A stretch of 64,000 nucleotides of DNA from Bartonella sp. 220B (GCF_026930205.1 NZ_JANHOI010000001.1:248001-312000); one strand, 5' to 3'. Positions 49,821 to 58,887 are shown, numbered from the stretch's first letter. Notes: a model not told the origin generated them from the letters alone. Program-made: numbers and translations.

Positions 49821-50402
49821 AATCATGGCGAATGTACTTTTTATGTGGACTTGTAATTCAGCAATGCTTTTCAGATCTTGTGTATCTCTGACCTCCATTA
49901 AATATTGTGCGATTTGCATAAAACGACTGTCGGCCTCTTCAAAAACTTGCAAACTTACAACCTTATCTAAAATAGCTGCATATTGGGTACGTAGATCAAT
50001 AAGTTCACGTGTTTCATGGACCGTATTTTTTTGAGAATACTCTTCTTCTCGTGCTTGAATATCCTTAATGAATTTAGGAAATTTTGAGGAAATCTCTGCT
50101 TCTTTATTCTCATTATAGATGTGTTGTGGCGCCTCAAGTAGAAGATCACCCTCATCTTTTTTCATGGTGCTTTGTATTCGTACGCCTGTTATAGAATCAT
50201 GTATTTGTTGAATGCGAAAAAGCTGTTTATTTGATATATTAACTTGATTTTCCATAGCTTCGAGTAATTGAGTTCGAAATGCTTCTTCACTCTCTTCTAC
50301 TGCCTTTTCTGCTACCTTTTTTGTTATCTCTTCTGCTCTTAATGTTGGGTTTGATGTTATCAATGACGCACTTATTGCTGTTGCAATAACCAGCTTTTTC
50401 AT
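49680..50402 (-). CDS. trwJ: Trw T4SS minor pilus protein TrwJ (VirB5-like), copy A
   Basis: 240 aa with a signal peptide (KKLVIATAISASLITSNPTLRA). A helical, charged body of VirB5 type follows, with a C-terminal TRVR-like stretch ending NHKNTQMPTVKIR. VirB5 proteins sit at the pilus tip; in Bartonella they are candidate adhesins for red cells. The last 45 residues equal those of copy B, while the rest is clearly different. It starts 36 bases after the truncated trwG. Confidence 0.9.
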   Translation of the reverse strand: MKKLVIATAISASLITSNPTLRAEEITKKVAEKAVEESEEAFRTQLLEAMENQVNISNKQLFRIQQIHDSITGVRIQSTMKKDEGDLLLEAPQHIYNENKEAEISSKFPKFIKDIQAREEEYSQKNTVHETRELIDLRTQYAAILDKVVSLQVFEEADSRFMQIAQYLMEVRDTQDLKSIAELQVHIKSTFAMIQNEATKLQMVAHLRNAEQALIRQQKYKRNIQILNHKNTQMPTVKIR

Positions 50403-50438
50403 ATTTTTCTTCTCTTAATTTTATGTATTACAGGAATA

Positions 50439-50567
50439 TTAAAAGTTGTATTGCGTTCTCCGTGATTTTATAAATTCACTAATGAGATCACGCTCTAAAC
50501 CTCGGCTTTCTTCATAGTAACTGTTAAGCTGTTCCGCTTTTACTGGTTTAGCTTGATTTTTTCTCAT
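50439..50567 (-). pseudogene. Truncated trwG, first 38 codons then stop
   Basis: Encodes 42 residues, MRKNQAKPVKAEQLNSYYEE and onward to FIKSRRTQYNF. The first 37 or so match the cytoplasmic tail of TrwG with two changes, then the frame ends before the membrane helix. It retains the ATGA overlap with trwH copy B. It marks the join of a tandem duplication unit. Confidence 0.85.
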
Positions 50568-50707
50568 ATTGTTTCTCGCTGAATTTCGGCAGGGACAGTT
50601 TTATTCACAGGCACGCGGTTCCAATTATTTGGTTTTTTGAGTTTTGGAGCTGATGCACAAGCTGATAAAAGACTGGCGATCAAAATTGCAAAAATGACTG
50701 ATTTCAT
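50564..50707 (-). CDS. trwH: Trw T4SS lipoprotein TrwH (VirB7-like), second copy
   Basis: 47-aa lipoprotein with lipobox LLSAC (Cys17). The mature part matches the other copy almost fully (KKPNNWNRVPVNKTVPAEIQ). It is intact, so two VirB7 variants can be made. Confidence 0.9.
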   Translation of the reverse strand: MKSVIFAILIASLLSACASAPKLKKPNNWNRVPVNKTVPAEIQRETI

Positions 50708-50893
50708 TTTAACACTCCTCTTTTTCGCATAATATAAAATTTTGATATTTTTGTCATTATTTCAATTTTGATTAAAAAGTAAAGAGCATAGTTTGTGATT
50801 TTTTCTTTTTTCTTAATTTCGTCTTTTATTTATGAAAATATTCATCTGCAGTGGAGATGTTTTTACTGGACTGTTGAGTATTTTTGTCAATTA

Positions 50894-52161
50894 ATTATGT
50901 CGATTGCTACCGAGAAATTACTTTCTACTTGCTGTATCTAATTTCCAGAGATGCCCAAATGTAATGCCTTTAGCCAAAGCATTGGCAATGCTTGACAGTT
51001 TGAGCAATAGCACGATGGATATAATGGATAAGATGAGGGCACCGCCAAGCGCGTAACTCACATTTTGCTGTCCATCGAATTTTAGATCTGTCATATAATT
51101 TGCAAAGATGTTCATCATCAAACTAAATACGGTAGCTAGAAGTACAATGAGAATCGTATAGCTTAAAATTTGAGCTATCCATTGTTCAAAAAAGCGATAG
51201 GTTGGTTGCCAGAGCAAGGCAATGATAAAGAGTGGTCCGAGTCCTACGAGGAGTACAAGTGCGACTTTAGCAAGCAGAATGAATGCCCCACCAATTGCTG
51301 TTAGGAAGCTTGTAGCAAGCAAGATAAGGATGCCGAAGAGGCCATAAAGTAGTCCGTCAGCATTCAAAAAAGCCGCTTCTTCGAAAGCTTCACTTGCACG
51401 TGTGAATCCATTTGCAGCTACTTTGTCAATCAAACTGATTAATTGGCTTTCTTTTGATGGATTTGGCATCAACGCATTTGATAGGTCCTGTGGCATTTTT
51501 ATTATCACATTTGCGATGTCTTGCTGATATAGTCCTGCGGACAATGCTATTGAAGTAATAATGCTTATTCGCAAGCAACGGCTTAAGAAGCTAGAGACTG
51601 GCATATCGACGACACTGCGAATAACGAGCCATCCATATACGATGAAAGCGATACTGAGTCCGATTGATATGAAGGGTGTAATTGTAACAATTGTTTTTGA
51701 GGAAATATCCGTGACATATGTATTTGTTACTTGATCAATTTGATTGAAAAGTTGTGTGAACATATTGAAGCTCATGGCATTCCTCTTTAGCGAATTTTTA
51801 ATTTTTCATTTTTTTAGAATATTGGTGCATGCTGCAATTTTCTTTGTGTTTACACGATTTGCCAAAAATATTTTTTGGGTATTAATTGGGCATTAAGATA
51901 ATTAATTTTACACGTTCTTTCAGTCTGTTGGGACTGCACTAGGCATTTCTTTTTTCAAAGAACAGAGAACGTTGATGATATAAGCTGTGTTATTATAAAA
52001 CTTTATTGTATAGCCATCACTCACCGTATCTTTACAGTAGGCATTTGTGTATTTTTATGGTTTAAAATTTGTATATTGCGTTTATATTTTTGCTGGCGGA
52101 TTAATGCTTGTTCTGCATTGCGTAAATGTGCAACCATTTGCAATTTTGTCGCTTCATTTTG
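50894..52161. repeat. 1,268-bp duplicate block, copy B
   Basis: Twin of 48553-49820. The flanking trwH and trwJ 5' sequences have diverged, so the identity is local. Confidence 0.9.
50918..51775 (-). CDS. trwI: Trw T4SS membrane protein TrwI (VirB6-like), copy B
   Basis: 285 aa, identical to copy A in protein and DNA, with the same ribosome-binding site. Flanked by its own trwH and trwJ, so each unit is J-I-H in transcription order. Confidence 0.94.
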   Translation of the reverse strand: MSFNMFTQLFNQIDQVTNTYVTDISSKTIVTITPFISIGLSIAFIVYGWLVIRSVVDMPVSSFLSRCLRISIITSIALSAGLYQQDIANVIIKMPQDLSNALMPNPSKESQLISLIDKVAANGFTRASEAFEEAAFLNADGLLYGLFGILILLATSFLTAIGGAFILLAKVALVLLVGLGPLFIIALLWQPTYRFFEQWIAQILSYTILIVLLATVFSLMMNIFANYMTDLKFDGQQNVSYALGGALILSIISIVLLLKLSSIANALAKGITFGHLWKLDTASRK

Positions 52162-52851
52162 GAACACGGCGTTTGTACCTTCAACGTATGCTTGTAATTC
52201 AGCTATCCCTTTCAGATCTTGTATATTTTTAATATCAACTAAAGGTTTTTTGACTTCCCTAGAGCGATTTTCTACTTCATCAAAAACTTGCAAACTGATG
52301 GCTTTATCAACAATCGCTGCATATTGGCTGCGTTTTTCGATAAATGCACGTGCTTCAGGAATTGAAAGAAAGTTAATATTTTGCTCTATTATTTGGTCTA
52401 TTATACTTTCTTGCATTTTAGCAGAATCTGGAATATCTGTTTTAGCATGCATCGGAAGGTTTTTCTTATCAAACCTATTTTTATTGTAGATAGAGTGAGG
52501 ATTTTTAAAATATTGAGCATCTATGTTAACTGCTTTCAAAATATAAAAATCACGATTGCCCGTTATATTTCGGTGTATTTCATCATGTTTTTGAAATTGT
52601 TCTTTTATGGTTTGAAGCTGTTTTTTTGCTAAAACAACAATCCTCTCTTTTTGCGATAGTTTTGTCTGTTCTTCTTCGGAAACTTCCAATGTTTGCTTGG
52701 AGTTATGACTTGTTTCTGCCTCTTGTTGTATATCTTTTACAGAAGTAGGAGGGGAGCTGTCTTGTAGCAAAGAACTTTCATCAGCTCTCAGATTTGTGCT
52801 CTGTATTCCAAAAACTGTTGCTATTACTACTGAAATAATAGTTTTTTTCAT
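52021..52851 (-). CDS. trwJ: Trw T4SS minor pilus protein TrwJ (VirB5-like), copy B
   Basis: 276 aa, the longest of the three. The signal peptide (KKTIISVVIATVFGIQSTNLRA) is followed by a Ser/Glu/Gln-rich insertion and then the helical VirB5 body. The C-terminal 45 residues equal copy A. Only scattered blocks of the middle are shared, such as QYAAIVDKAISLQVF. Confidence 0.9.
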   Translation of the reverse strand: MKKTIISVVIATVFGIQSTNLRADESSLLQDSSPPTSVKDIQQEAETSHNSKQTLEVSEEEQTKLSQKERIVVLAKKQLQTIKEQFQKHDEIHRNITGNRDFYILKAVNIDAQYFKNPHSIYNKNRFDKKNLPMHAKTDIPDSAKMQESIIDQIIEQNINFLSIPEARAFIEKRSQYAAIVDKAISLQVFDEVENRSREVKKPLVDIKNIQDLKGIAELQAYVEGTNAVFQNEATKLQMVAHLRNAEQALIRQQKYKRNIQILNHKNTQMPTVKIR

Positions 52852-53319
52852 GTTATTTTTCTCTTTGTAATTATTTTACAATTTTAGCATATATCCATTA
52901 TAATTTCAATTTTGATTGTAAATTATATATTTTAATCATTTGTACTTTTATTCATTGAAATATCCACGTGCAATGTTGATATTATCTTTTAAGTTGTTGA
53001 ATGTTGGTTATCTGAATTACTAAAGAGAATATTTCCTACTAGATCTAATTTACAAATTTCCAAATGTAATATCTATCTTTTCCCAACGAATATGTTTGCG
53101 GTGTAGCTTTAGTAATAATATGATGAAAGCGTTGAAAGGGCGAGATCCTCTCTTCAAGCAATAGTTTGCGTTTTTGCATGTAGCTTGATTTCTGTTAACT
53201 ATTTGTAGATTACATAGGTATAAAAATACTTCATTATAAAATTGGATATGGTCACTAAAAGAAATACAGTTAAATACAAATAGAAAAAGCTTATAATATA
53301 AGCAAATTATCATGAGTTT
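52852..53319. other. Decayed part of a third J-I-H unit
   Basis: Lies between trwJ copy B and trwJ copy C, where a trwI and a trwH would be expected. The 52890-53030 part resembles the trwH-trwI spacer of the intact units (for example TTTCAATTTTGATT). Only a trwI remnant is recognised. Confidence 0.6.
53015..53145 (-). pseudogene. Remnant of a third trwI (3' end)
   Basis: Shares in order with the trwI 3' end: TACTAAA-AGA-TATTTC (from ctaccgagaaattactttc), TAGATCTAATTT, TTTCC-AAATGTAAT and AGTAATA-ATGATG-like blocks. The coding frame is ruined and most of the gene is gone. Confidence 0.6.
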
Positions 53320-54081
53320 TTAACGTATAGAGCGTATTGTTGGCATTCCTTTATTTTCACTATTAAGAATTATCATATTGCGTTTTTGCTTTTGTTGGTT
53401 AATAAGTGCTTGTTCTGCTTTGCGTGAATATGCAACCATTTGCAATTTCGTTGCCTCATTCTGAATCATAGCCAACATACCTTTTATGCGTGCCTGTAGT
53501 TCAGCAATGCTTTTTAGATCGGTTGTTGTGTTTATTTGTTCTACTAGCTCTGAGATTTGTTTAAAGCGATTTTCTGTTTCTTGAAAAGTTTGTAAACCTA
53601 TAGCCTTATCAATGGCGGTTGCATATTGGATGCGTTGACCGATAGAATTACGAGATTGACGAATAGAAGTAGAAATCTCCTCTTCTTGCAAAATACCTGC
53701 AAGCAATGCGGATATATTTGGTTGGCCATTTTTATAAATTAATTCTGGATTTTTTAGAAAAAAGCTGGTGTGATCTGTTTTTATAGCCTTGGATTTTGAA
53801 CCACTCATAATAGAGCTCTGTATTTTTTGTTCTTGCTCAAACTGTTTTTTGTTTATCTCAAGTTGTTGTTTTATTAAATTAATGAGCTCTACATAATGCT
53901 GCGGTGGAGGGTTTTTTTGGGGTGATGTCTTTTTCTTGGACGAACTCCAAGAAAACAACTTAGGTAAAGATGGAACTGATCGCCCTAAATCCACTGCCCC
54001 AGCTCCAAACGTAAAAGCGTTTGCAGCATTTGCTGTCGCTAAAACTGCTGCTATTGCTATTGATATGACTTGCTTTCTCAT
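53320..54081 (-). CDS. trwJ: Trw T4SS minor pilus protein TrwJ (VirB5-like), copy C
   Basis: 253 aa, next to trwK as in R388. The signal peptide (RKQVISIAIAAVLATANAANA) is followed by a Lys/Pro-rich stretch (SSSKKKTSPQKNPPPQHY) and the helical body with SIAELQARIKGMLAMIQNEATKLQMVAYSRKAEQALINQQKQKRN. It is the most diverged of the three at the C-terminus (MPTIRSIR). Start overlaps the trwK stop by four bases. Confidence 0.9.
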   Translation of the reverse strand: MRKQVISIAIAAVLATANAANAFTFGAGAVDLGRSVPSLPKLFSWSSSKKKTSPQKNPPPQHYVELINLIKQQLEINKKQFEQEQKIQSSIMSGSKSKAIKTDHTSFFLKNPELIYKNGQPNISALLAGILQEEEISTSIRQSRNSIGQRIQYATAIDKAIGLQTFQETENRFKQISELVEQINTTTDLKSIAELQARIKGMLAMIQNEATKLQMVAYSRKAEQALINQQKQKRNMIILNSENKGMPTIRSIR

Positions 54082-56549
54082 GTTACCCTCCTATCATTTT
54101 TTACTTTTTGTAAAAAAACTGGTAACCATACTGCTGGATCATCGCCTACTTCAGCGATAGTATTTTCTGCTATCTCTGCATTGTCGGGTGTACCCGATAA
54201 CACGAGGAGCTCGTCACTAAAGTCGCGTTCAATAGTTTTCCCATCGATTGTTACATGGAACTTGCCGAGATTAAGCTCTGCAAGTGCAGATTGATCACCC
54301 TGTTTTATGAGAAATTGACGACTAAATTCACCAAGTCCTTTGATCAATTCAAACTCAGCATCTGTGAGTTTAAAACCTTCTGTATAATCTTCATAATTTG
54401 CCTTGGGATTGGCTAGAAAAATATAGGTTGCGCACTGTTGAATAAGCGTTTTAGCGATATTGCTTTCTAGGGCATCACCGGGTTCTTGTGTAGCGTAAAC
54501 AAAAATACCATTTTGTTTACGGATGGTTTTTTGTTTATTTTTTGCCAAATCCTCAAAGTACGGATCTTGTAAAGGTTTCCAAAATTCATCGAAGATATAC
54601 ATAAACCGTTGACCGCTAATCATTCCTTCCGTGCGGTAAAGTAAATACATCATTACCGGAGTACGAGTCTCTGGATTGTCTAAGAATTCTGTAATATCAA
54701 AACCGTAAATTTGATGTGTTGAAAGATCAAGTGCATCGTGCGGATTATCAAATAACCATCCATAATCACCACCTTCACACCACTTTATTAAACGAGCATG
54801 GACAGATGGATGCGCGTTATATTCATTCAAATGTGGATTTGGTAAGAATTGCACCAGAAAAGATAAACGACGTAGTGATCTATCAATGTTTTTGCTCATA
54901 ATAGATGTAACAGCTTGGTTAATTTCCTCCTCGTCATGGTGTGTGACTTCACCACCAGCTTCCGCCAATTTCTTAACAAATTGTTTTAGAAAAATTAGGT
55001 TCTCTTGTGTCGGTGGGAGTTGGAACGGATTAAAACCACTCGGTTTTCCAGCTTTAAATGACAAATAGCGACCTCCCATCGCCCGAATGGCAATTTCCAT
55101 ACCACGATCTTTATCAAAAACAACGGTTGTTGGCTTGAATTTTTGCGCTTGCGCTAATAAAAACCCGAGAAGAACAGTTTTACCGGAACCAGATTGTCCG
55201 ATGAGTGCGGTATTACCAAGTAATCGTTTGTCCGTTGAATCCTCTTCAATTTTTGAAGCGTGAAAATTGAAATAAAGAGGTGTTTTACTAGTTGTTTTAA
55301 GAATTGTGACTGCTGGCCCCCATGGGTTTCCAGTTGGTTTACCTGACATAAAATTATGAAAGGATGAAAATGACAAAAAGTTCAGCGATGTAATTGGTGC
55401 AGGACGTGGTCGCCATTTCCAATTTGCAGGAAGTTGTGCCCAATAACCAGCCTCTATGGCTAAATCTACAGGTTTTGGCAATACTGCAACGTCTAGCAGT
55501 GCAGCACTCGCTTTTGCCATATGGTCGCGAACTTGTTGAGCTGTATTGCCGTAAAGTGTTAGTGTGCAATGATGTTCACCCATGACAAAATGCCCACTTA
55601 TAAGCTGGTTAAGTGCTTCGTCAATTTGTTCAATTTGACTTGTTGCAACATCGCGAGCATCGATAAGATTACGTTGATGCCGCTGTAAATAATCCTTGGC
55701 AGCATGCCTCGAGAGTACTGAAAAGCTCTGTGTTAGCACAAATTCGAAATCACTTTCCAATAAGACATTCAATTGGCCTGGTTTTGTTGTCGTGTCGTAC
55801 TCCTTAATTTCCAACATGCCAAATCGACGCATTCCACTGGTTGTACGCAGTTCACCAAGAGCACCCCATTTTGAAAAAAAAGGACGATTGATAGACATAT
55901 AATCAGCAAAACGGTCATGACATATCGGCATAGGACGATATTCACCATTGACCAACATTCCAAGAAATTCGAGTGCAGAAGAATAAGCATGGCCATTTTT
56001 TTCATAAGCACCAAGAAGCTCAGCACCGTAACGTTTTAGCGATTGACTTAAGGTATTGTTAATATCATTGAGAGCCTTTATAGATGATTCCTGCCGCATC
56101 TTTTTTTGATCAAGCGTTTCACGTTCATGCTGGGAAAAGAATGACATAATTTTATCAGCTATAGGTTGGTAAACGACAGTCAGATACAAGTCATTGACCA
56201 TTAGATTATAACCAGTAAAGCTTTGCTGGTATTTTTCATCAAGCTGATAGCAAAACATTTGATCAAATGTTGAATCAGGATATTCATAAACACGCCGGCG
56301 TACAATATGAGTCCATAGTGATAAGTTAGCTGATGCAATACCGCGTAGGGTATTGTTTAGCTCTTTTGTCCATTGAAAAATATCCTCTTCCGAAGCGCTT
56401 TGATGCGAACGTCCATCAATTTTCCAGATCGACAAATACTCTGCATTTTTTGTAGAGATGATGGTATCTGTAACGTGGTGTGAATAGGGGATGAACAAGC
56501 TTACTGGTGTCTCTGATGCAAGTCTTTTGCTACTTTCGACAGCTGTCAT
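54078..56549 (-). CDS. trwK: Trw T4SS ATPase TrwK (VirB4-like)
   Basis: About 823 aa, the largest ATPase of the machine. The N-terminal VirB4 domain spans about 1-430. Walker A is IGQSGSGKTVLLGF (about residue 450), then VVFDKDRGMEIAIRAMGGRYL and Walker B FMYIFDEFWKPL, with ATQEPGDALESNIAKTLIQQC. It energises pilus assembly. AAGGAGATAAAC before ATG 56549 fixes the start; the upstream in-frame start at 56567 would overlap trwM. Confidence 0.96.
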   Translation of the reverse strand: MTAVESSKRLASETPVSLFIPYSHHVTDTIISTKNAEYLSIWKIDGRSHQSASEEDIFQWTKELNNTLRGIASANLSLWTHIVRRRVYEYPDSTFDQMFCYQLDEKYQQSFTGYNLMVNDLYLTVVYQPIADKIMSFFSQHERETLDQKKMRQESSIKALNDINNTLSQSLKRYGAELLGAYEKNGHAYSSALEFLGMLVNGEYRPMPICHDRFADYMSINRPFFSKWGALGELRTTSGMRRFGMLEIKEYDTTTKPGQLNVLLESDFEFVLTQSFSVLSRHAAKDYLQRHQRNLIDARDVATSQIEQIDEALNQLISGHFVMGEHHCTLTLYGNTAQQVRDHMAKASAALLDVAVLPKPVDLAIEAGYWAQLPANWKWRPRPAPITSLNFLSFSSFHNFMSGKPTGNPWGPAVTILKTTSKTPLYFNFHASKIEEDSTDKRLLGNTALIGQSGSGKTVLLGFLLAQAQKFKPTTVVFDKDRGMEIAIRAMGGRYLSFKAGKPSGFNPFQLPPTQENLIFLKQFVKKLAEAGGEVTHHDEEEINQAVTSIMSKNIDRSLRRLSFLVQFLPNPHLNEYNAHPSVHARLIKWCEGGDYGWLFDNPHDALDLSTHQIYGFDITEFLDNPETRTPVMMYLLYRTEGMISGQRFMYIFDEFWKPLQDPYFEDLAKNKQKTIRKQNGIFVYATQEPGDALESNIAKTLIQQCATYIFLANPKANYEDYTEGFKLTDAEFELIKGLGEFSRQFLIKQGDQSALAELNLGKFHVTIDGKTIERDFSDELLVLSGTPDNAEIAENTIAEVGDDPAVWLPVFLQKVKNDRRVT

Positions 56550-56551
56550 GT

Positions 56552-56860
56552 TTATCTCCTTTTGCAATAATTAGAAGGACTGTAACTTGATGCGCCCCAA
56601 AAGCCTTTATTACGATTGCGGAATTTGGTATCAATCCACAACCACCAGATACGGAATGCTTTATCATCGTTCTTGGTAATTTGCACCATAACGAACCATA
56701 ATGGCGGTGCGATTACCCACAAAAAGATATTTACCGTCATAGCAATAGTAGCAACACCTACAACCATAACAATAAGTGGCATCATAGGCACACCCCAAAT
56801 TGTTGGAACACGGGTTGCTCCTTTAAATAAAGGAAATGCTTCATGTTTTTGTATTTTCAT
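56552..56860 (-). CDS. trwM: Trw T4SS protein TrwM (VirB3-like)
   Basis: 102 aa inner-membrane protein with two adjacent helices (VPMMPLIVMVVGVATIAMTVNIFLWVIAPPLWFVMVQI region) and the VirB3 tail DDKAFRIWWLWIDTKFRNRN. It works with VirB4 at the base of the pilus. Two bases separate it from trwK. Confidence 0.93.
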   Translation of the reverse strand: MKIQKHEAFPLFKGATRVPTIWGVPMMPLIVMVVGVATIAMTVNIFLWVIAPPLWFVMVQITKNDDKAFRIWWLWIDTKFRNRNKGFWGASSYSPSNYCKRR

Positions 56861-56872
56861 GAACTGCTCCTG

Positions 56873-57184
56873 TTAGGTGATATAAAACAATAGAGCGCTA
56901 ATATAGAATGCTGCGCCTGCGACGATAACACTGAATGACCATCGTATAAACGTAGCCTTTGAAATGATGCGAAATAGATAAATAAGCAGTAGAAATAAAA
57001 AAATAACAGCACCAGCAATGGGAATAACCATACTTAACCCATATTGCATACCTATAAAAATATCTATAAATTTGGTTGTCGTTTGAGCATATGCCTGTTG
57101 AGTCAGTAAAAACATAATCAATGTTATGAAAAAATCGCGAATCCTTTTGCAAGTTTCTGCTTGAAGAGTATTTAATTGTTTCAT
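56873..57184 (-). CDS. trwL: Divergent TrwL (VirB2-like pilin)
   Basis: 103 aa from ATG 57184 (GAAGG upstream). Signal segment FFITLIMFLLTQQAYA, then two hydrophobic helices. The pattern TFIRWSFSVIVAGAAFYISALLF aligns with TFVRWAVGVVIAGSAVQLTTMLF of the other copies, but AIGYAGRYIEKD is replaced by LIYLFRIISKA. Closest to trwM, and possibly the ancestral or structural subunit. Confidence 0.82.
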   Translation of the reverse strand: MKQLNTLQAETCKRIRDFFITLIMFLLTQQAYAQTTTKFIDIFIGMQYGLSMVIPIAGAVIFLFLLLIYLFRIISKATFIRWSFSVIVAGAAFYISALLFYIT

Positions 57185-57313
57185 ATTTTTACCTTCATTA
57201 TGATTGAAATCACTATAAATAAAATCTCTTTTTACAGCATCATTACCGTCACATCTACAACCAATTGATATGGCTATTAAGAACATTTCATGCATTTAAT
57301 TTCATATTTGGCT

Positions 57314-57622
57314 TTATTTAGGTGTAAATAACATCGTGGTAAGTTGAACTGCCGACCCAGCAATAACAACCCCAACAGCCCACCGTACAAAGGTATCTTT
57401 TTCAATATAACGCCCTGCATAACCAATTGCTAAGCATAAAAGTATAACAGCAGCTGCGGTAGGGATGATGTTATCAATCAGGTCGGTTTTCAGTTTTTCT
57501 AAAGCGTCTTTAACTTTCAATTGAGCATATGCAGGGTGAGACATAAAAAATGCAGTTACAGCCGCAGATATTGTGATGATTTTGTTATCATTTTTTAATT
57601 TGATATTATTAAATCGTTTCAT
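57314..57622 (-). CDS. trwL: TrwL (VirB2-like pilin), copy 4
   Basis: 102 aa from ATG 57622 (GAGG before it; the frame runs up to 57652). Signal peptide ends HPAYA. AAVILLCLAIGYAGRYIEKD and FVRWAVGVVIAGSAVQLTTMLFTPK form the two pilin helices. The C-terminal half is identical in sequence to copy 3; the variable part is about residues 31-50. Confidence 0.9.
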   Translation of the reverse strand: MKRFNNIKLKNDNKIITISAAVTAFFMSHPAYAQLKVKDALEKLKTDLIDNIIPTAAAVILLCLAIGYAGRYIEKDTFVRWAVGVVIAGSAVQLTTMLFTPK

Positions 57623-57735
57623 TTTTTCCTCTAAGGTTTTTATTATTCTCAATAATTAAGTGAGACTATTTAAATTGATAAATAATCGCCATATTAAAAA
57701 ACATTTTGCATTTTAACTACCTTTTACAGTCAGCT

Positions 57736-58047
57736 TCAAACAGGTGTGAACAACATCGTAGTAAGTTGAACTGCTGACCCAGCAATAACAACCCCAACAG
57801 CCCACCGTACAAAGGTATCTTTTTCAATATAACGCCCTGCATAACCAATTGCTAAGCATAAAAGTATAACAGCAGCTGCTACAGGGATAATGTTTTTAAT
57901 AAGATCTTCCTGCAGCTTTTCTAAAGCCTTTTTAGCAGGTTCTAGCGTTGCATGTGCAGGATGAGTCATAAAGAATGCAGTTACAGCTGCGGATATTGTG
58001 ATGATTTTGTTATTATATTTTGATTGGGAATTATTTAATCGTTTCAT
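57736..58047 (-). CDS. trwL: TrwL (VirB2-like pilin), copy 3
   Basis: 103 aa. Signal peptide ends HPAHA. The short variable stretch TLEPAKKALEKLQEDLIKNIIPVAA precedes the two invariant helices. Spaced about 425 bases from its neighbours, start to start. Confidence 0.9.
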   Translation of the reverse strand: MKRLNNSQSKYNNKIITISAAVTAFFMTHPAHATLEPAKKALEKLQEDLIKNIIPVAAAVILLCLAIGYAGRYIEKDTFVRWAVGVVIAGSAVQLTTMLFTPV

Positions 58048-58149
58048 GTTTTTCTCTAAGGATTTTATTTTCTCAATAATTAAGTGAGACTGTCATTAGT
58101 TTATTTATAAGTTATACATATCATGTTAGTGATATGAAAATTAACTACA

Positions 58150-58473
58150 TTATGATGTTAGTAACATCGTAACAAATTGGCTTGCCGATCCAGCGATGAT
58201 AACCCCGACTGCCCATCGCACAAATGTATCCTTTCCGATATAGCGCCCTGCATAACCAATCGCTAAGCATAAAAGGATAACAGCAGCCGCGGCAGGGATG
58301 ATATTTTTAATAAGATCGTTCTCTAGAGCTTTTAAAGCTTTTTTAGCATTTTGCAGCTCTGCATATGCAGGATGAGTTATAAAAAATGCAGTTATAACTG
58401 CAGACATTGCAATAATTTTATTATTATATTTTGATTGGAAATTATTTAATTGCTTTATATTCTTCTTTAACAT
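58150..58473 (-). CDS. trwL: TrwL (VirB2-like pilin), copy 2
   Basis: 107 aa, basic N-terminus MLKKNIKQLNNFQ, signal ending HPAYA. Differs in the conserved helices at a few sites (RYIGKD, GVIIAGSASQFVTMLLTS). It has a weaker ribosome-binding site than the other copies. Confidence 0.9.
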   Translation of the reverse strand: MLKKNIKQLNNFQSKYNNKIIAMSAVITAFFITHPAYAELQNAKKALKALENDLIKNIIPAAAAVILLCLAIGYAGRYIGKDTFVRWAVGVIIAGSASQFVTMLLTS

Positions 58474-58569
58474 TTTTGTGTTCTCAATATTAAGTGACGT
58501 TATTTAAGTTGATAGATAATCATCCCTTTGAAAAATATTTTATCTTCTATTGCTTTTTTATAATCATCT

Positions 58570-58887
58570 TCAATTTGGTGAAAATAACATCGTGGTAAGT
58601 TGAACTGCTGAGCCAGCAACGACAACCCCAACAGACCACCGTACAAATGTATCTTTTTCAATGTAGCGCCCTGCGTAACCAATTGCTAAGCACAAAAGTA
58701 TGATGCCAGCGGCTATAGGAATAATTATATCCAATTCCTTTTTCAATTCGTCTAAGGCCTTTTTTGCATTACCTAATGTTTGTGTTTGAGCATATACAGG
58801 ACAAGCCATAAGAAATACGGTAATAGCTGCAGTAGTCGCAATGATTTTATTATGAACTTTTGTTTGAAGAATATTTGATCGTTTCAT
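58570..58887 (-). CDS. trwL: TrwL (VirB2-like pilin), copy 1
   Basis: 105 aa. Signal ends CPVYA. Variable segment QTQTLGNAKKALDELKKELDIIIPIAAG, then the two helices. Its ATG overlaps the stop of the upstream small gene by four bases, so it is translationally coupled. Confidence 0.9.
   Translation of the reverse strand: MKRSNILQTKVHNKIIATTAAITVFLMACPVYAQTQTLGNAKKALDELKKELDIIIPIAAGIILLCLAIGYAGRYIEKDTFVRWSVGVVVAGSAVQLTTMLFSPN

Noticed and set aside
53050-53313. 87-aa minus-strand frame between trwJ copies
   Set aside because: Lies over the ruined trwI remnant; the translation shows no TrwI or other family signal.
56873-58887. CRISPR array, because of regularly spaced units
   Set aside because: The units are about 425 bases and encode pilin-like proteins; there are no short direct repeats with unique spacers.
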